Assembly (NCBI GenBank): GCA_030648715.1
Contig: JAUSGZ010000002.1
Span: 1-42,749 of the forward strand
Length of the DNA: 42,749 bases
Source: a bacterium
Lineage (GTDB): Bacteria; Patescibacteriota; Patescibacteriia; Buchananbacterales; GWA2-38-13
Reading direction: 5' to 3'
Shown here: one piece after another, positions 25,035 to 32,643 of the stretch
Layout of the letters: each line of letters begins with the position of its first letter
Position numbering within the stretch: the first letter of the stretch is position 1
Translations under genes and position numbers: made by a program
Notes under the pieces: model-generated
Seen by the model: the letters and a program-made list of their open reading frames with translations, nothing else
Databases searched by the model: none
Told to the model about the DNA's origin: nothing

Positions 25035-26738
25035 CTACTTCGACGGCCCACCGCTCCCCTCGCCCCAGCGGTAGACCGTGAACGCCGCCTTCCCGAGCCG
25101 CGGGCTAGCGACGGTTCCCTTAGCAACTCCCCGGGTGTCGAGCTGTTGCGCCAATTGTTCTCCACCCCCGGTCCGCTCGGCCACGTCCTGCAGCAAAATG
25201 TCGCCGCTGGCTTTCACAAATAAAAATTCCCGAATGCCCGCCTGTTGCCAGAACGACTCGCCCTGCGCCAGGAATTGTTCGGCGGTGACCACCAACCAGC
25301 CGTCGTACACGAGACGGCGGTGCAGGGTCCAGAGCGCCCCGAGGTCGTAGAGATTGGCGTCGTACACGATGAGCGTCGGCGTGGGCGCGAGCGGGCGGCG
25401 GCCGATCTGCGCCTGGAGGCGCTGCAAAAAATCGTAACGGACATTCGGCAGGACCAGCGGCCGCCGGCCCGACAGCGCGCCGGCGAGATACTGGTCCAGT
25501 TGCTGGTAGCCCCAGCGCTCCGCATCGGACCGCAGCAGCCGTGAATACGCCAGGCCCGAGGCCCCCGACGGCCGGTCGGCAATCACCGTCCGCACGGTAA
25601 ACATCGCTTCATACGCCACCACCCCGATGAACACCGCCGCCAGGACTCCCCGCAACACGGCGTACGGCGTGCGCAGCGCCGTTGCCACCACCGCCGCGCA
25701 CATCAGCAACCACACGACCAGAACCGACAAAAACCGCGTGGAGGGTCCGATGAACAGCAGCATCCCCGCCCAGCTCAACGTCAGCAGCCCAAGCAGCGTA
25801 TAGCTGGATTCCGGGTCAATGCTCGTGAACCACAGCGCGGCAAACAATACCACGCCCAACAGGACAAGCGCGAGCAGGGGCGGCGACAGCATCTGGCCCA
25901 AATTCCCCCAGTAGTTGATGAAGCGCTGGGGCCAAGCGCCGATCTGCTCCTTGCCCGGCAACGACTGCCACTCGGGCACCGCCTGCCCCAACAAGTAGGA
26001 CAGCTGCAGGTCAAAATGCCCGGTGGTACGGTACAGCATCAAATTGTAGACGATGAGCGGCGATGCCAAGAGCAGGAACACCCCGACTCCGACCCAGAAC
26101 GTGCGTAACCGCAAATAATCGCGCCGATAGATGAGGAAATGGACCAGAAGCGCGCCGACGACCGCCGCCATGGTGTATTTGGTCAGCAACCCCAGGCCGA
26201 GCGCCAACCCGACGGCCGGCAAAAAACGATGGTCATCCAGCGCCCGGCGGTACCAGTACACGGCGAGCAGGGCAAATACGATGAGCAGGGATTCCTGCAG
26301 CCCGAGCCGCGAGATCCATACGGTCGCCGTGCTGAGTGCAACCAGTAGTGCGGCCAGCAACGCCGCGGCCTCATGGAACAGCCGCCGCGTCAGAAGGTAA
26401 ACAAGGTAAACGGACGCCACGCCCGCGAGCGCGAATGGCAGCCGCAACGCAAATCCGTTGACGCCGAACATCTTGAATGACGCCCATTGTACCAGGAACG
26501 TCAGCGGCGGGTGGTCGTGGAACGACAGGTAGGCCCAGGCGGGGACCGGACCCGAGAACTGCTCCCAGGTCGTCGGCTGGTCGGGTGACGCCAGGTAGTC
26601 AATATACCCGACGGAACGGAAAGCGATCAGCGCTTCGTCGGAAATGACATCGCCAGCCGGCAGTTGCCAGAACCGCAGTACCGCCGCCAGCAGGATGATG
26701 GCAGCCAAGGCCGGCCGCCGGAAATTGGAGAGGGTCAT
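25035..26738 (-). CDS. Glycosyltransferase family 39 / ArnT-like membrane protein
   Basis: SDEALIAFRSVGYIDYL, FHDHPPLTFLVQW, multi-TM; TATACT 6 nt before ATG. Confidence 0.8.
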   Translation of the reverse strand: MTLSNFRRPALAAIILLAAVLRFWQLPAGDVISDEALIAFRSVGYIDYLASPDQPTTWEQFSGPVPAWAYLSFHDHPPLTFLVQWASFKMFGVNGFALRLPFALAGVASVYLVYLLTRRLFHEAAALLAALLVALSTATVWISRLGLQESLLIVFALLAVYWYRRALDDHRFLPAVGLALGLGLLTKYTMAAVVGALLVHFLIYRRDYLRLRTFWVGVGVFLLLASPLIVYNLMLYRTTGHFDLQLSYLLGQAVPEWQSLPGKEQIGAWPQRFINYWGNLGQMLSPPLLALVLLGVVLFAALWFTSIDPESSYTLLGLLTLSWAGMLLFIGPSTRFLSVLVVWLLMCAAVVATALRTPYAVLRGVLAAVFIGVVAYEAMFTVRTVIADRPSGASGLAYSRLLRSDAERWGYQQLDQYLAGALSGRRPLVLPNVRYDFLQRLQAQIGRRPLAPTPTLIVYDANLYDLGALWTLHRRLVYDGWLVVTAEQFLAQGESFWQQAGIREFLFVKASGDILLQDVAERTGGGEQLAQQLDTRGVAKGTVASPRLGKAAFTVYRWGEGSGGPSK

Positions 26739-26854
26739 AGGGTCAGTATACCGTTTTGCGGGACATAAAAAAGAAGGCACCGGGGGTTCCGATGCCTTCG
26801 TTGGGGTTGCGGTCGCTTGCGCTCCGGGTGGAGCGTGGCGAACCGGAATGTGCG

Positions 26855-27823
26855 TTACGACGTGGGGGCACCGCTGGGCGGTGCCGGCGGCGGGGCCGTT
26901 GCCCTAGCCTTCGCCTTGAGCTGTCGCTCGAGCTGCTTGAGCTTGGCTTCCGCCGCGTCGGCTTTCGCCTCGGCCTCGGCTTTGGCCTTCTCGACCTCTG
27001 CCTTGTCGAGCGCTATGCGCAACGCTCGAAGCTGAGTCGCGTCGAGAGCGTCGGGATCGAATCCGTTGGCTCTGGCAATACGCTTCTGCTCTTTACTGAG
27101 CAACGTTGCCCAAGTGGCGCTCGGTGGGCCACCGGTGGCGCTCGCACTCGGGTCGGCGACCGTTCCGCCGAGGAACGAGCCAACGGTGGAAGGTCCACCT
27201 TCGCCCGGACGGTACGCCAGCACGCCGTTAGCCAGCAACACGGTCGTTTTAGGATCGCGGCGCAGCTCGGTGAACTCGTTGTTAAGCGTTGATGTCATCG
27301 AGCTTGACGCAACGATGCCTGCGCGCTTTACCGCACTCTCGTACTCGGCACGAGCGGCAGTCAACTGCGTTTCCAGATCACCAACCTGGCGCTGGGCGTC
27401 GTCGATGGCCGTGCGGTCAGTCCCGCGTTCGGCTGTCCGTAGCGACGTTTGAGCGGCTGCGAGCTGTGTTTCCAGCTCCGTTACCTTCCGCTCCGCGTCG
27501 GAGACCAGCGCACCCAGCGCGCGCTGTTCGGCCTTGATACGAGCGGACCGTTCCTCGCCATGGGCCCGCTTCTCGGACTCGAGTTCCGTCCGCAGACGAT
27601 CTCGTTCGGTCACGACCGTCGAATCGACGCCGGAGCCAGAATGCAAGGATCCAAGGATGTACGCCCCCACCACGACAGCGATCACCGCCACCGCGAAGAA
27701 GAGGAACACCGCTCTCCTCCCTCGCGTCCAAAACGGCTGGGGAGCAGCGGAAACCGGCGGCGTGGCCGGTTCGATCTCGGGGGAGTCACGATCTGCCTCA
27801 TTGGGAATGTACTCTTCAACCAT
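26855..27823 (-). CDS. Single-TM coiled-coil hypothetical protein
   Basis: TM AVFLFFAVAVIAVVVGAYIL, long Glu/Arg coiled coil, Ala/Lys-rich C-terminus; SD GGAG before ATG at 27823. Confidence 0.6.
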   Translation of the reverse strand: MVEEYIPNEADRDSPEIEPATPPVSAAPQPFWTRGRRAVFLFFAVAVIAVVVGAYILGSLHSGSGVDSTVVTERDRLRTELESEKRAHGEERSARIKAEQRALGALVSDAERKVTELETQLAAAQTSLRTAERGTDRTAIDDAQRQVGDLETQLTAARAEYESAVKRAGIVASSSMTSTLNNEFTELRRDPKTTVLLANGVLAYRPGEGGPSTVGSFLGGTVADPSASATGGPPSATWATLLSKEQKRIARANGFDPDALDATQLRALRIALDKAEVEKAKAEAEAKADAAEAKLKQLERQLKAKARATAPPPAPPSGAPTS

Positions 27824-27891
27824 GTGTGTTTCTCCTGTGGAGAGGTTGTGCGCGGTGGGAGGCTCCACTCCTCCCACCGCTCTTGGAACGA

Positions 27892-29142
27892 CTACTGTTT
27901 GACGACGGTGACCGGTACGGGGTTACCGGTCTTCACCCGCACCAGCAACGGCTGGTTGCGGAGGTTCTGCCCTAGATCGAACAGGATAATGGCCCCCCAT
28001 TGGCCATCGACGAACTCGGGTTGAACATCATCCCACACTCGCCCTCCCCAGCTGAACTGTATGCGCCTGGCATCATCATACCCTCCGATCTTCATGATCA
28101 CGCGATCATGCTGTTGGGGGATGATTTTGGTCGGCACTGGTTGGGCAGTCGCCAGAACCGAATCGATGGTCGCCTGCAGCAATAGCGTGGGGGTGATAAC
28201 CACGACGGGCTCGGCCGCGGGAACAGCCGGCCGCTTGCGCCGAGGCGCAGGATTGGGAGCCATCGGCGGAGTCGCCTTGACGGTGATCCGCCCCAACGCC
28301 TCTTTGCGAACGACCGGATCGATGAACTCGGCCACCTGGTCCAGCCGAAAGTACCCGGTGGTGGTTAGCTTGTCGTCGTCTTTGACCGCCCAGACGTAGA
28401 ACACTTGCGGAATGTCCGGGTGTTTCTTGAGGTCTTCCATATTGACCATGTAGACCTCGTTGGCTTTGGTCAATCGCGGCGGGTGCAACCCCGTCGTATC
28501 CGGCCACAGAGGGATGCCATCCCTGGGGACGACGATCTTCGGCAGCGACAGCGATGTGGCGCGACCGAACAAGTTGTCCAAATCGGAAGAGTTCGCGTCA
28601 CGCTGCAGCAGTTTACCCAACTTGCCGCGCTGCGAAGCCATCCACAACTGGAAATCGTCGTGACTGGCGACGAATGTGCTGAACATGAGGTAACCGCTGC
28701 AGGCGATGGTGGTCAAGGTCAGCAAAGCCGTACGGCCTTTGCGAGCGGACCTGAGGAACCACCAAGCCAACAGTCCGGCCAGCACCATAGAGATGAGCTG
28801 CTTGAAGAAGACTCCCCCCATGAATGCCGGGTCGAGGAACGCGGTCAACGGGTTGCGTTCGCGCAACTTCAGGTAAGCTTGCCCAATCGAGATGCCGAAC
28901 AGCGACCCAATCATCGCTTGGATGACGACGAACGCCGCCACCCAGACCAGCCCCAGGCCGATGAGACTCACCGGCCCGGCTGCCAACGACTGGATTTTGG
29001 ACCCGTAGACGACCAGCACCGCGAACGCGATGCCGATGCCCGTGTACAGCGGCAAGTGCTCGTTGATGGCACTCGTCACCCAGATCGCGACCACGGCCAG
29101 CACTGCCAGCCCCATGAACTTCAGGAACGTCTTGATCTCCAC
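27892..29142 (-). CDS. Multi-TM hypothetical protein with large C-terminal soluble domain
   Basis: GTG start after AAAGGAG; about four N-terminal TMs; no family recognised. Confidence 0.6.
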   Translation of the reverse strand: MEIKTFLKFMGLAVLAVVAIWVTSAINEHLPLYTGIGIAFAVLVVYGSKIQSLAAGPVSLIGLGLVWVAAFVVIQAMIGSLFGISIGQAYLKLRERNPLTAFLDPAFMGGVFFKQLISMVLAGLLAWWFLRSARKGRTALLTLTTIACSGYLMFSTFVASHDDFQLWMASQRGKLGKLLQRDANSSDLDNLFGRATSLSLPKIVVPRDGIPLWPDTTGLHPPRLTKANEVYMVNMEDLKKHPDIPQVFYVWAVKDDDKLTTTGYFRLDQVAEFIDPVVRKEALGRITVKATPPMAPNPAPRRKRPAVPAAEPVVVITPTLLLQATIDSVLATAQPVPTKIIPQQHDRVIMKIGGYDDARRIQFSWGGRVWDDVQPEFVDGQWGAIILFDLGQNLRNQPLLVRVKTGNPVPVTVVKQ

Positions 29143-29154
29143 GATGTACTCCTT

Positions 29155-30063
29155 TCATTTTTGTGTATGGAAGAACTTTCCAACCAGCCAGTCGGGCGCG
29201 AAATTCGCCACGATATGTTTGAACCAATAGCCCCAACCCAGACCATGGGAAGGGGCCATAGGTGCGACGGCGCCATGACGACGCGCCATCTCCGCTCCCG
29301 GCGTTTCGCTCTCAGCCGGGGTAGCTTCCGCCTCGCCCTTGCGAAGCCTCAGCACTTCCAGCGCGCCGCGGAGGTGATCAACCAGATCATCCCAGTAGAC
29401 CAGTACGCCGGAGATCGGCGTCAGTACGATTCCCAACAGCGCTGCCATCAGCCACCACCAGCGGAACGGGTACGGCCCATGGTCGGGGGCCGAAACCATT
29501 GACGCCGGGGTGGCAAATGTCCGTGCAGGCGTTGGAGATTGCCCCATCGCCTCCACGAACAGGGTATCTACGAAGTTACCGGATGTTCGTATGGTGGTAA
29601 CGACCTGGTTCCCGAGCTGCTGGTGCGTTGGCTGCGCCGCGGTGCGACTTCCGGTGAACTGCAGCGCCGTCAACAGGATGCTGACAAGTGTCACCCACAC
29701 CAAACACCAGAACGGCTGGTTGTGAGGACCCCAGAACCGCCAGGGAACGCCCACGCGGATCCAAGTACCGATCTTGTTCGCCAGCCACGCGCTGAACACC
29801 GGATGCAGGCGGGCGAACATGGTCACGGCCGCGAGCGCCAGCCAGATGGCCGGCCAGATCCAAAGGTACGGCCACGGAACGTAGCTGTAGTCTTTGGGTT
29901 GGATGCTGCTGACCGCGTGGTACGCCCACGCAGCCAAGGTGAGCGGCAATAACGCCGGCCAGACCGCTGCCATGTACCGACAGACGAGGTTTGGCCGCCA
30001 CAGGTTAGCTGCCCCTGCTCCACACACCACTGCCACCATCGTCAGGAGTAGTATCCACTGCAT
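29155..30063 (-). CDS. Multi-TM hypothetical protein
   Basis: SD AGGAGG; several hydrophobic segments; no family recognised. Confidence 0.6.
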   Translation of the reverse strand: MQWILLLTMVAVVCGAGAANLWRPNLVCRYMAAVWPALLPLTLAAWAYHAVSSIQPKDYSYVPWPYLWIWPAIWLALAAVTMFARLHPVFSAWLANKIGTWIRVGVPWRFWGPHNQPFWCLVWVTLVSILLTALQFTGSRTAAQPTHQQLGNQVVTTIRTSGNFVDTLFVEAMGQSPTPARTFATPASMVSAPDHGPYPFRWWWLMAALLGIVLTPISGVLVYWDDLVDHLRGALEVLRLRKGEAEATPAESETPGAEMARRHGAVAPMAPSHGLGWGYWFKHIVANFAPDWLVGKFFHTQK

Positions 30064-30072
30064 GTTGTCCTC

Positions 30073-30660
30073 CTATGTTTTCCAGTGGCCTCGGACCGCC
30101 GCCTTGAGGTTGTCCCAAAACCCGCGTTCGGGTTTGGCTGACACCCTCGTTTTGAGGCGGATGTGCGAATCCTTCTGCAAAGGCCGCCGGTACGGCTGGC
30201 CAGGCAGAAAGACTGGCATCGTGTGCACGTCCGGATTTTCTTTCCGAATGCCATCCGGCCCTGACATCGTGACACTCCGCACGGAGAGTTGGACCGTGCG
30301 GTCGTGCCGTGCGTAGGGCAAGACGATGTTGGTGCCGAACTTGCCGACCTCGGTGGGCTCAATCTTTCCCTGTGTGAGCTCGTCGAGCGGGTCGAACACA
30401 TCAACCTCTGCCTTTTCCGGCGCGTAGAACGCTTCCTTGGGTCTGGCGTGGTAGACGTTGATATTGACGACCCAACCATCCTGCCCCGCCACGGGGTTGA
30501 GGGGTACGAGCTTGAAGGCGTCAACCGCGGCTCCTGCTTTGGGCGCCTCATCGATCCTGTGTTCCGGCTTCCTCTCCTCGCCACTCTTCTTAGGTGGCGG
30601 CTTCTTCTTGGGAGTTCCACCAGCACTGCCGCCATGTTCCTCTTTCTTCGGTTCTGCCAT
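30073..30660 (-). CDS. Hypothetical protein with Lys/Pro-rich N-terminus
   Basis: SD GGAGG; first gene of the cassette; no family recognised. Confidence 0.6.
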   Translation of the reverse strand: MAEPKKEEHGGSAGGTPKKKPPPKKSGEERKPEHRIDEAPKAGAAVDAFKLVPLNPVAGQDGWVVNINVYHARPKEAFYAPEKAEVDVFDPLDELTQGKIEPTEVGKFGTNIVLPYARHDRTVQLSVRSVTMSGPDGIRKENPDVHTMPVFLPGQPYRRPLQKDSHIRLKTRVSAKPERGFWDNLKAAVRGHWKT

Positions 30661-30695
30661 TGCTTTCCTCCGCTTTCACGTTGATACGCAGTTGA

Positions 30696-30748
30696 ATTGA
30701 CAGTTCAGGGAAACCGCATGGTTTCTCTTATTTCTGAATATTGTCAAT
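30696..30748 (-). promoter_or_regulatory. Hairpin in 5' UTR of the cassette
   Basis: Minus strand ATTGACAaTaTTCAG..GAAACC-ATGC-GGTTTC..CTGAAcTGTCAAT. Confidence 0.55.
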
Positions 30749-30760
30749 GTCCAGCAATCC

Positions 30761-30778
30761 TACTCAAAAAATTGAGTA
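30761..30778 (-). promoter_or_regulatory. Candidate operator palindrome
   Basis: TACTCAA-TTTT-TTGAGTA (minus strand) just downstream of the predicted TSS. Confidence 0.5.
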
Positions 30779-30793
30779 AAATTGCAACATTTT

Positions 30794-30822
30794 ATGATAA
30801 CATATTTGAATATTTTTGTCAA
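30794..30822 (-). promoter_or_regulatory. Sigma70-type promoter of the cassette
   Basis: Minus strand TTGACA-17 nt-TATCAT. Confidence 0.75.
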
Positions 30823-30832
30823 TAGATGCATA

Positions 30833-30855
30833 TAAAAAACGGGCTTACCGCCCGA
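30833..30855 (-). terminator. Terminator of the VirB2-like gene
   Basis: Minus strand CGGGC-GGTAA-GCCCG + T6. Confidence 0.75.
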
Positions 30856-30890
30856 CAACCCGACTGACTCAATTCTTACGTATCTTCTCG

Positions 30891-31295
30891 CTATGGAGGT
30901 GATGCCTGTTGGCCTCCCTGCGGGGGGGTTGCCTGCTGGCCAGGTTTCAGCGCGTCCAGTGCGTACCGTACCAAGGCATAGCTGGAGAAGATGACCGCCA
31001 AGCCCAGGGCTGCCCACAGGATCGCCATTTTTCCCTTGGTGACCTTTTCGGCGTTACCGGCGGACGTCATCCACTGGAACCCACCCCACATGAAAATGAC
31101 CAGCGCGATAGAACCGACCAGCCCCAGCACCGCGCTGATGACCCGCCCGATGAGGACGCGCGGGTCGCTGATCTGGATGGGATTGGGCAGGGTCACCGGC
31201 TGCGTCGCTTGCGCCAGGGCGATCAGCGGCAAGGCGACTGCCAGCACGGCGACGACCGCCACTCCGCCCGTGACCAGAGATCTTTGGTACCGCAT
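30891..31295 (-). CDS. TrbC/VirB2-like pilin-type membrane protein
   Basis: Signal peptide and two TMs; SAVLGLVGSIALVIFMWGGFQWMTSAGNAEKVTKGK. Confidence 0.75.
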   Translation of the reverse strand: MRYQRSLVTGGVAVVAVLAVALPLIALAQATQPVTLPNPIQISDPRVLIGRVISAVLGLVGSIALVIFMWGGFQWMTSAGNAEKVTKGKMAILWAALGLAVIFSSYALVRYALDALKPGQQATPPQGGQQASPP

Positions 31296-31335
31296 ACGTT
31301 GTCCAGTATACCACGCTGCCGGCTGGCGGAAAACG

Positions 31336-32130
31336 TCACGCCCCGACGGCGGGTTGCCGCTGGCGGCCGGCCAGCCCCACCAGCCCGCCGATGATGAGCA
31401 ACGCGCTGACCACCACCGGCCAACGGATGCCGAGCAGTTCCGGCGTGAGGTCCAGCCGCAGCTGCTCCATCAGCAAACGGATTACGCCGTAGCCAACCGC
31501 ATATGCCGCCACCATTACCCCCACCTGCCGCCGATGCCGGAAAAGACGCCACAACAAAAGGAACAGCGCGAGGTTCAAGAGCGACTCGTAAAGAAAAACG
31601 GGATGGAACAGCGTGGCCTGCGGAAACCCGGCCAGCCGATGCGCGGGGTCAATGAAAATCCCCCACGGCAGCGACGTGGGCGGCCCGAACAGCTCCTGAT
31701 TGAAGTAGTTGCCCCAGCGGCCGATCGCCTGTCCGGCGGGAAGGGCGGCCGCAATGATATCCGCCCAGGCCCAGAACGAATACCGCTTGCGCCGGCAGTA
31801 GACCAGCAGCGCCAGCGCCCCGGCAACAAGCGCACCATGAATCGCTAACCCGCCATGCCAGACTTTGACGATCTCCCACGGGTCGGCGGCATAGTCCGGC
31901 CAGAAGAGCAGCACCGCATAAAGCCGCGCGCCCAACAGCGCCGCCAGCGCCACGACGAACGCCAGGTCGTAGACGGCCTGGGGCTGCGCGAGCCCGGTGC
32001 GCTGGGCCAACTGCCGGGCGATCAATACCCCGGCGGCAATGGCCAGCACCATGGTCACCCCGTACCAGTAGATGGTGACCGGACCGAGCTGGAACGCGAC
32101 GGCGGGAGGAGTGAACGTTTGCCAAAACAT
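31336..32130 (-). CDS. lgt: Prolipoprotein diacylglyceryl transferase
   Basis: VWHGGLAIHGALVAG, GRWGNYFNQELFG, HPVFLYES. Confidence 0.93.
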   Translation of the reverse strand: MFWQTFTPPAVAFQLGPVTIYWYGVTMVLAIAAGVLIARQLAQRTGLAQPQAVYDLAFVVALAALLGARLYAVLLFWPDYAADPWEIVKVWHGGLAIHGALVAGALALLVYCRRKRYSFWAWADIIAAALPAGQAIGRWGNYFNQELFGPPTSLPWGIFIDPAHRLAGFPQATLFHPVFLYESLLNLALFLLLWRLFRHRRQVGVMVAAYAVGYGVIRLLMEQLRLDLTPELLGIRWPVVVSALLIIGGLVGLAGRQRQPAVGA

Positions 32131-32161
32131 GACAAGCTGGTAGGAATTAGCGAGATGAAAC

Positions 32162-32638
32162 TCGAATTTTGAATTTCAAATTTTGAATCAAATTCGAATG
32201 TCCGAATTCATCGCGCCGACCTGACTGATGCGGTAATTCTGCCAAAAATCAACGTGAGCTCTTGAGCTTCCTTTCACAAAGCCCGCGCTGCAAGCTGCAC
32301 CTCGGGGATAGCGGTTGCAATCATACGCAGCCAATGCTTCGTTTCCTGCGCTTCTTTCTTGCAGGTGAAGATCTTATTCGTGAAGTCCTTGCGCGAACTT
32401 GCCCCATTCGCTTCCATATAGTTGGCACCGATGCTCGTCGCAGAACGAACTAACTGGCTGATGATCGGCCTAGTCACAGTATCGTGGCGAACGGTTTGGC
32501 AAAATTGTACGACAAGCTCGCCGAACTTCGCAGTTCGCTCTTCAAGATCGTATGCTCTCTTGGTTCGGGCAGCATCCGTTCCTCGACCGACGTTTCGAAT
32601 TTCATTCATTCCGACTTGATTCGAAATTCAAAATTCGA
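32162..32638. mobile_element. Candidate non-autonomous unit: four-helix-bundle ORF between inverted repeats
   Basis: TCGAATTTTGAATTTC at 32162-32177 and its exact reverse complement at 32623-32638. Confidence 0.4.
32274..32609 (-). CDS. Four-helix-bundle protein (S23/IVP family)
   Basis: QLVRSATSIGANYMEANGASSRKDFTNKIFTCKKEAQETKHWLRMI. Confidence 0.87.
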   Translation of the reverse strand: MNEIRNVGRGTDAARTKRAYDLEERTAKFGELVVQFCQTVRHDTVTRPIISQLVRSATSIGANYMEANGASSRKDFTNKIFTCKKEAQETKHWLRMIATAIPEVQLAARAL

Positions 32639-32643
32639 AATTC

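Noticed and set aside
28405-29502. Plus-strand 365-aa ORF antisense to the unknown cassette
   Set aside because: Arg/Gln/His-rich shadow composition; the minus-strand frames have TMs, SDs and operon spacing
32274-32609. 23S rRNA intervening sequence context
   Set aside because: The IVP-like ORF lies between lgt and ppsA with no rRNA sequence nearby
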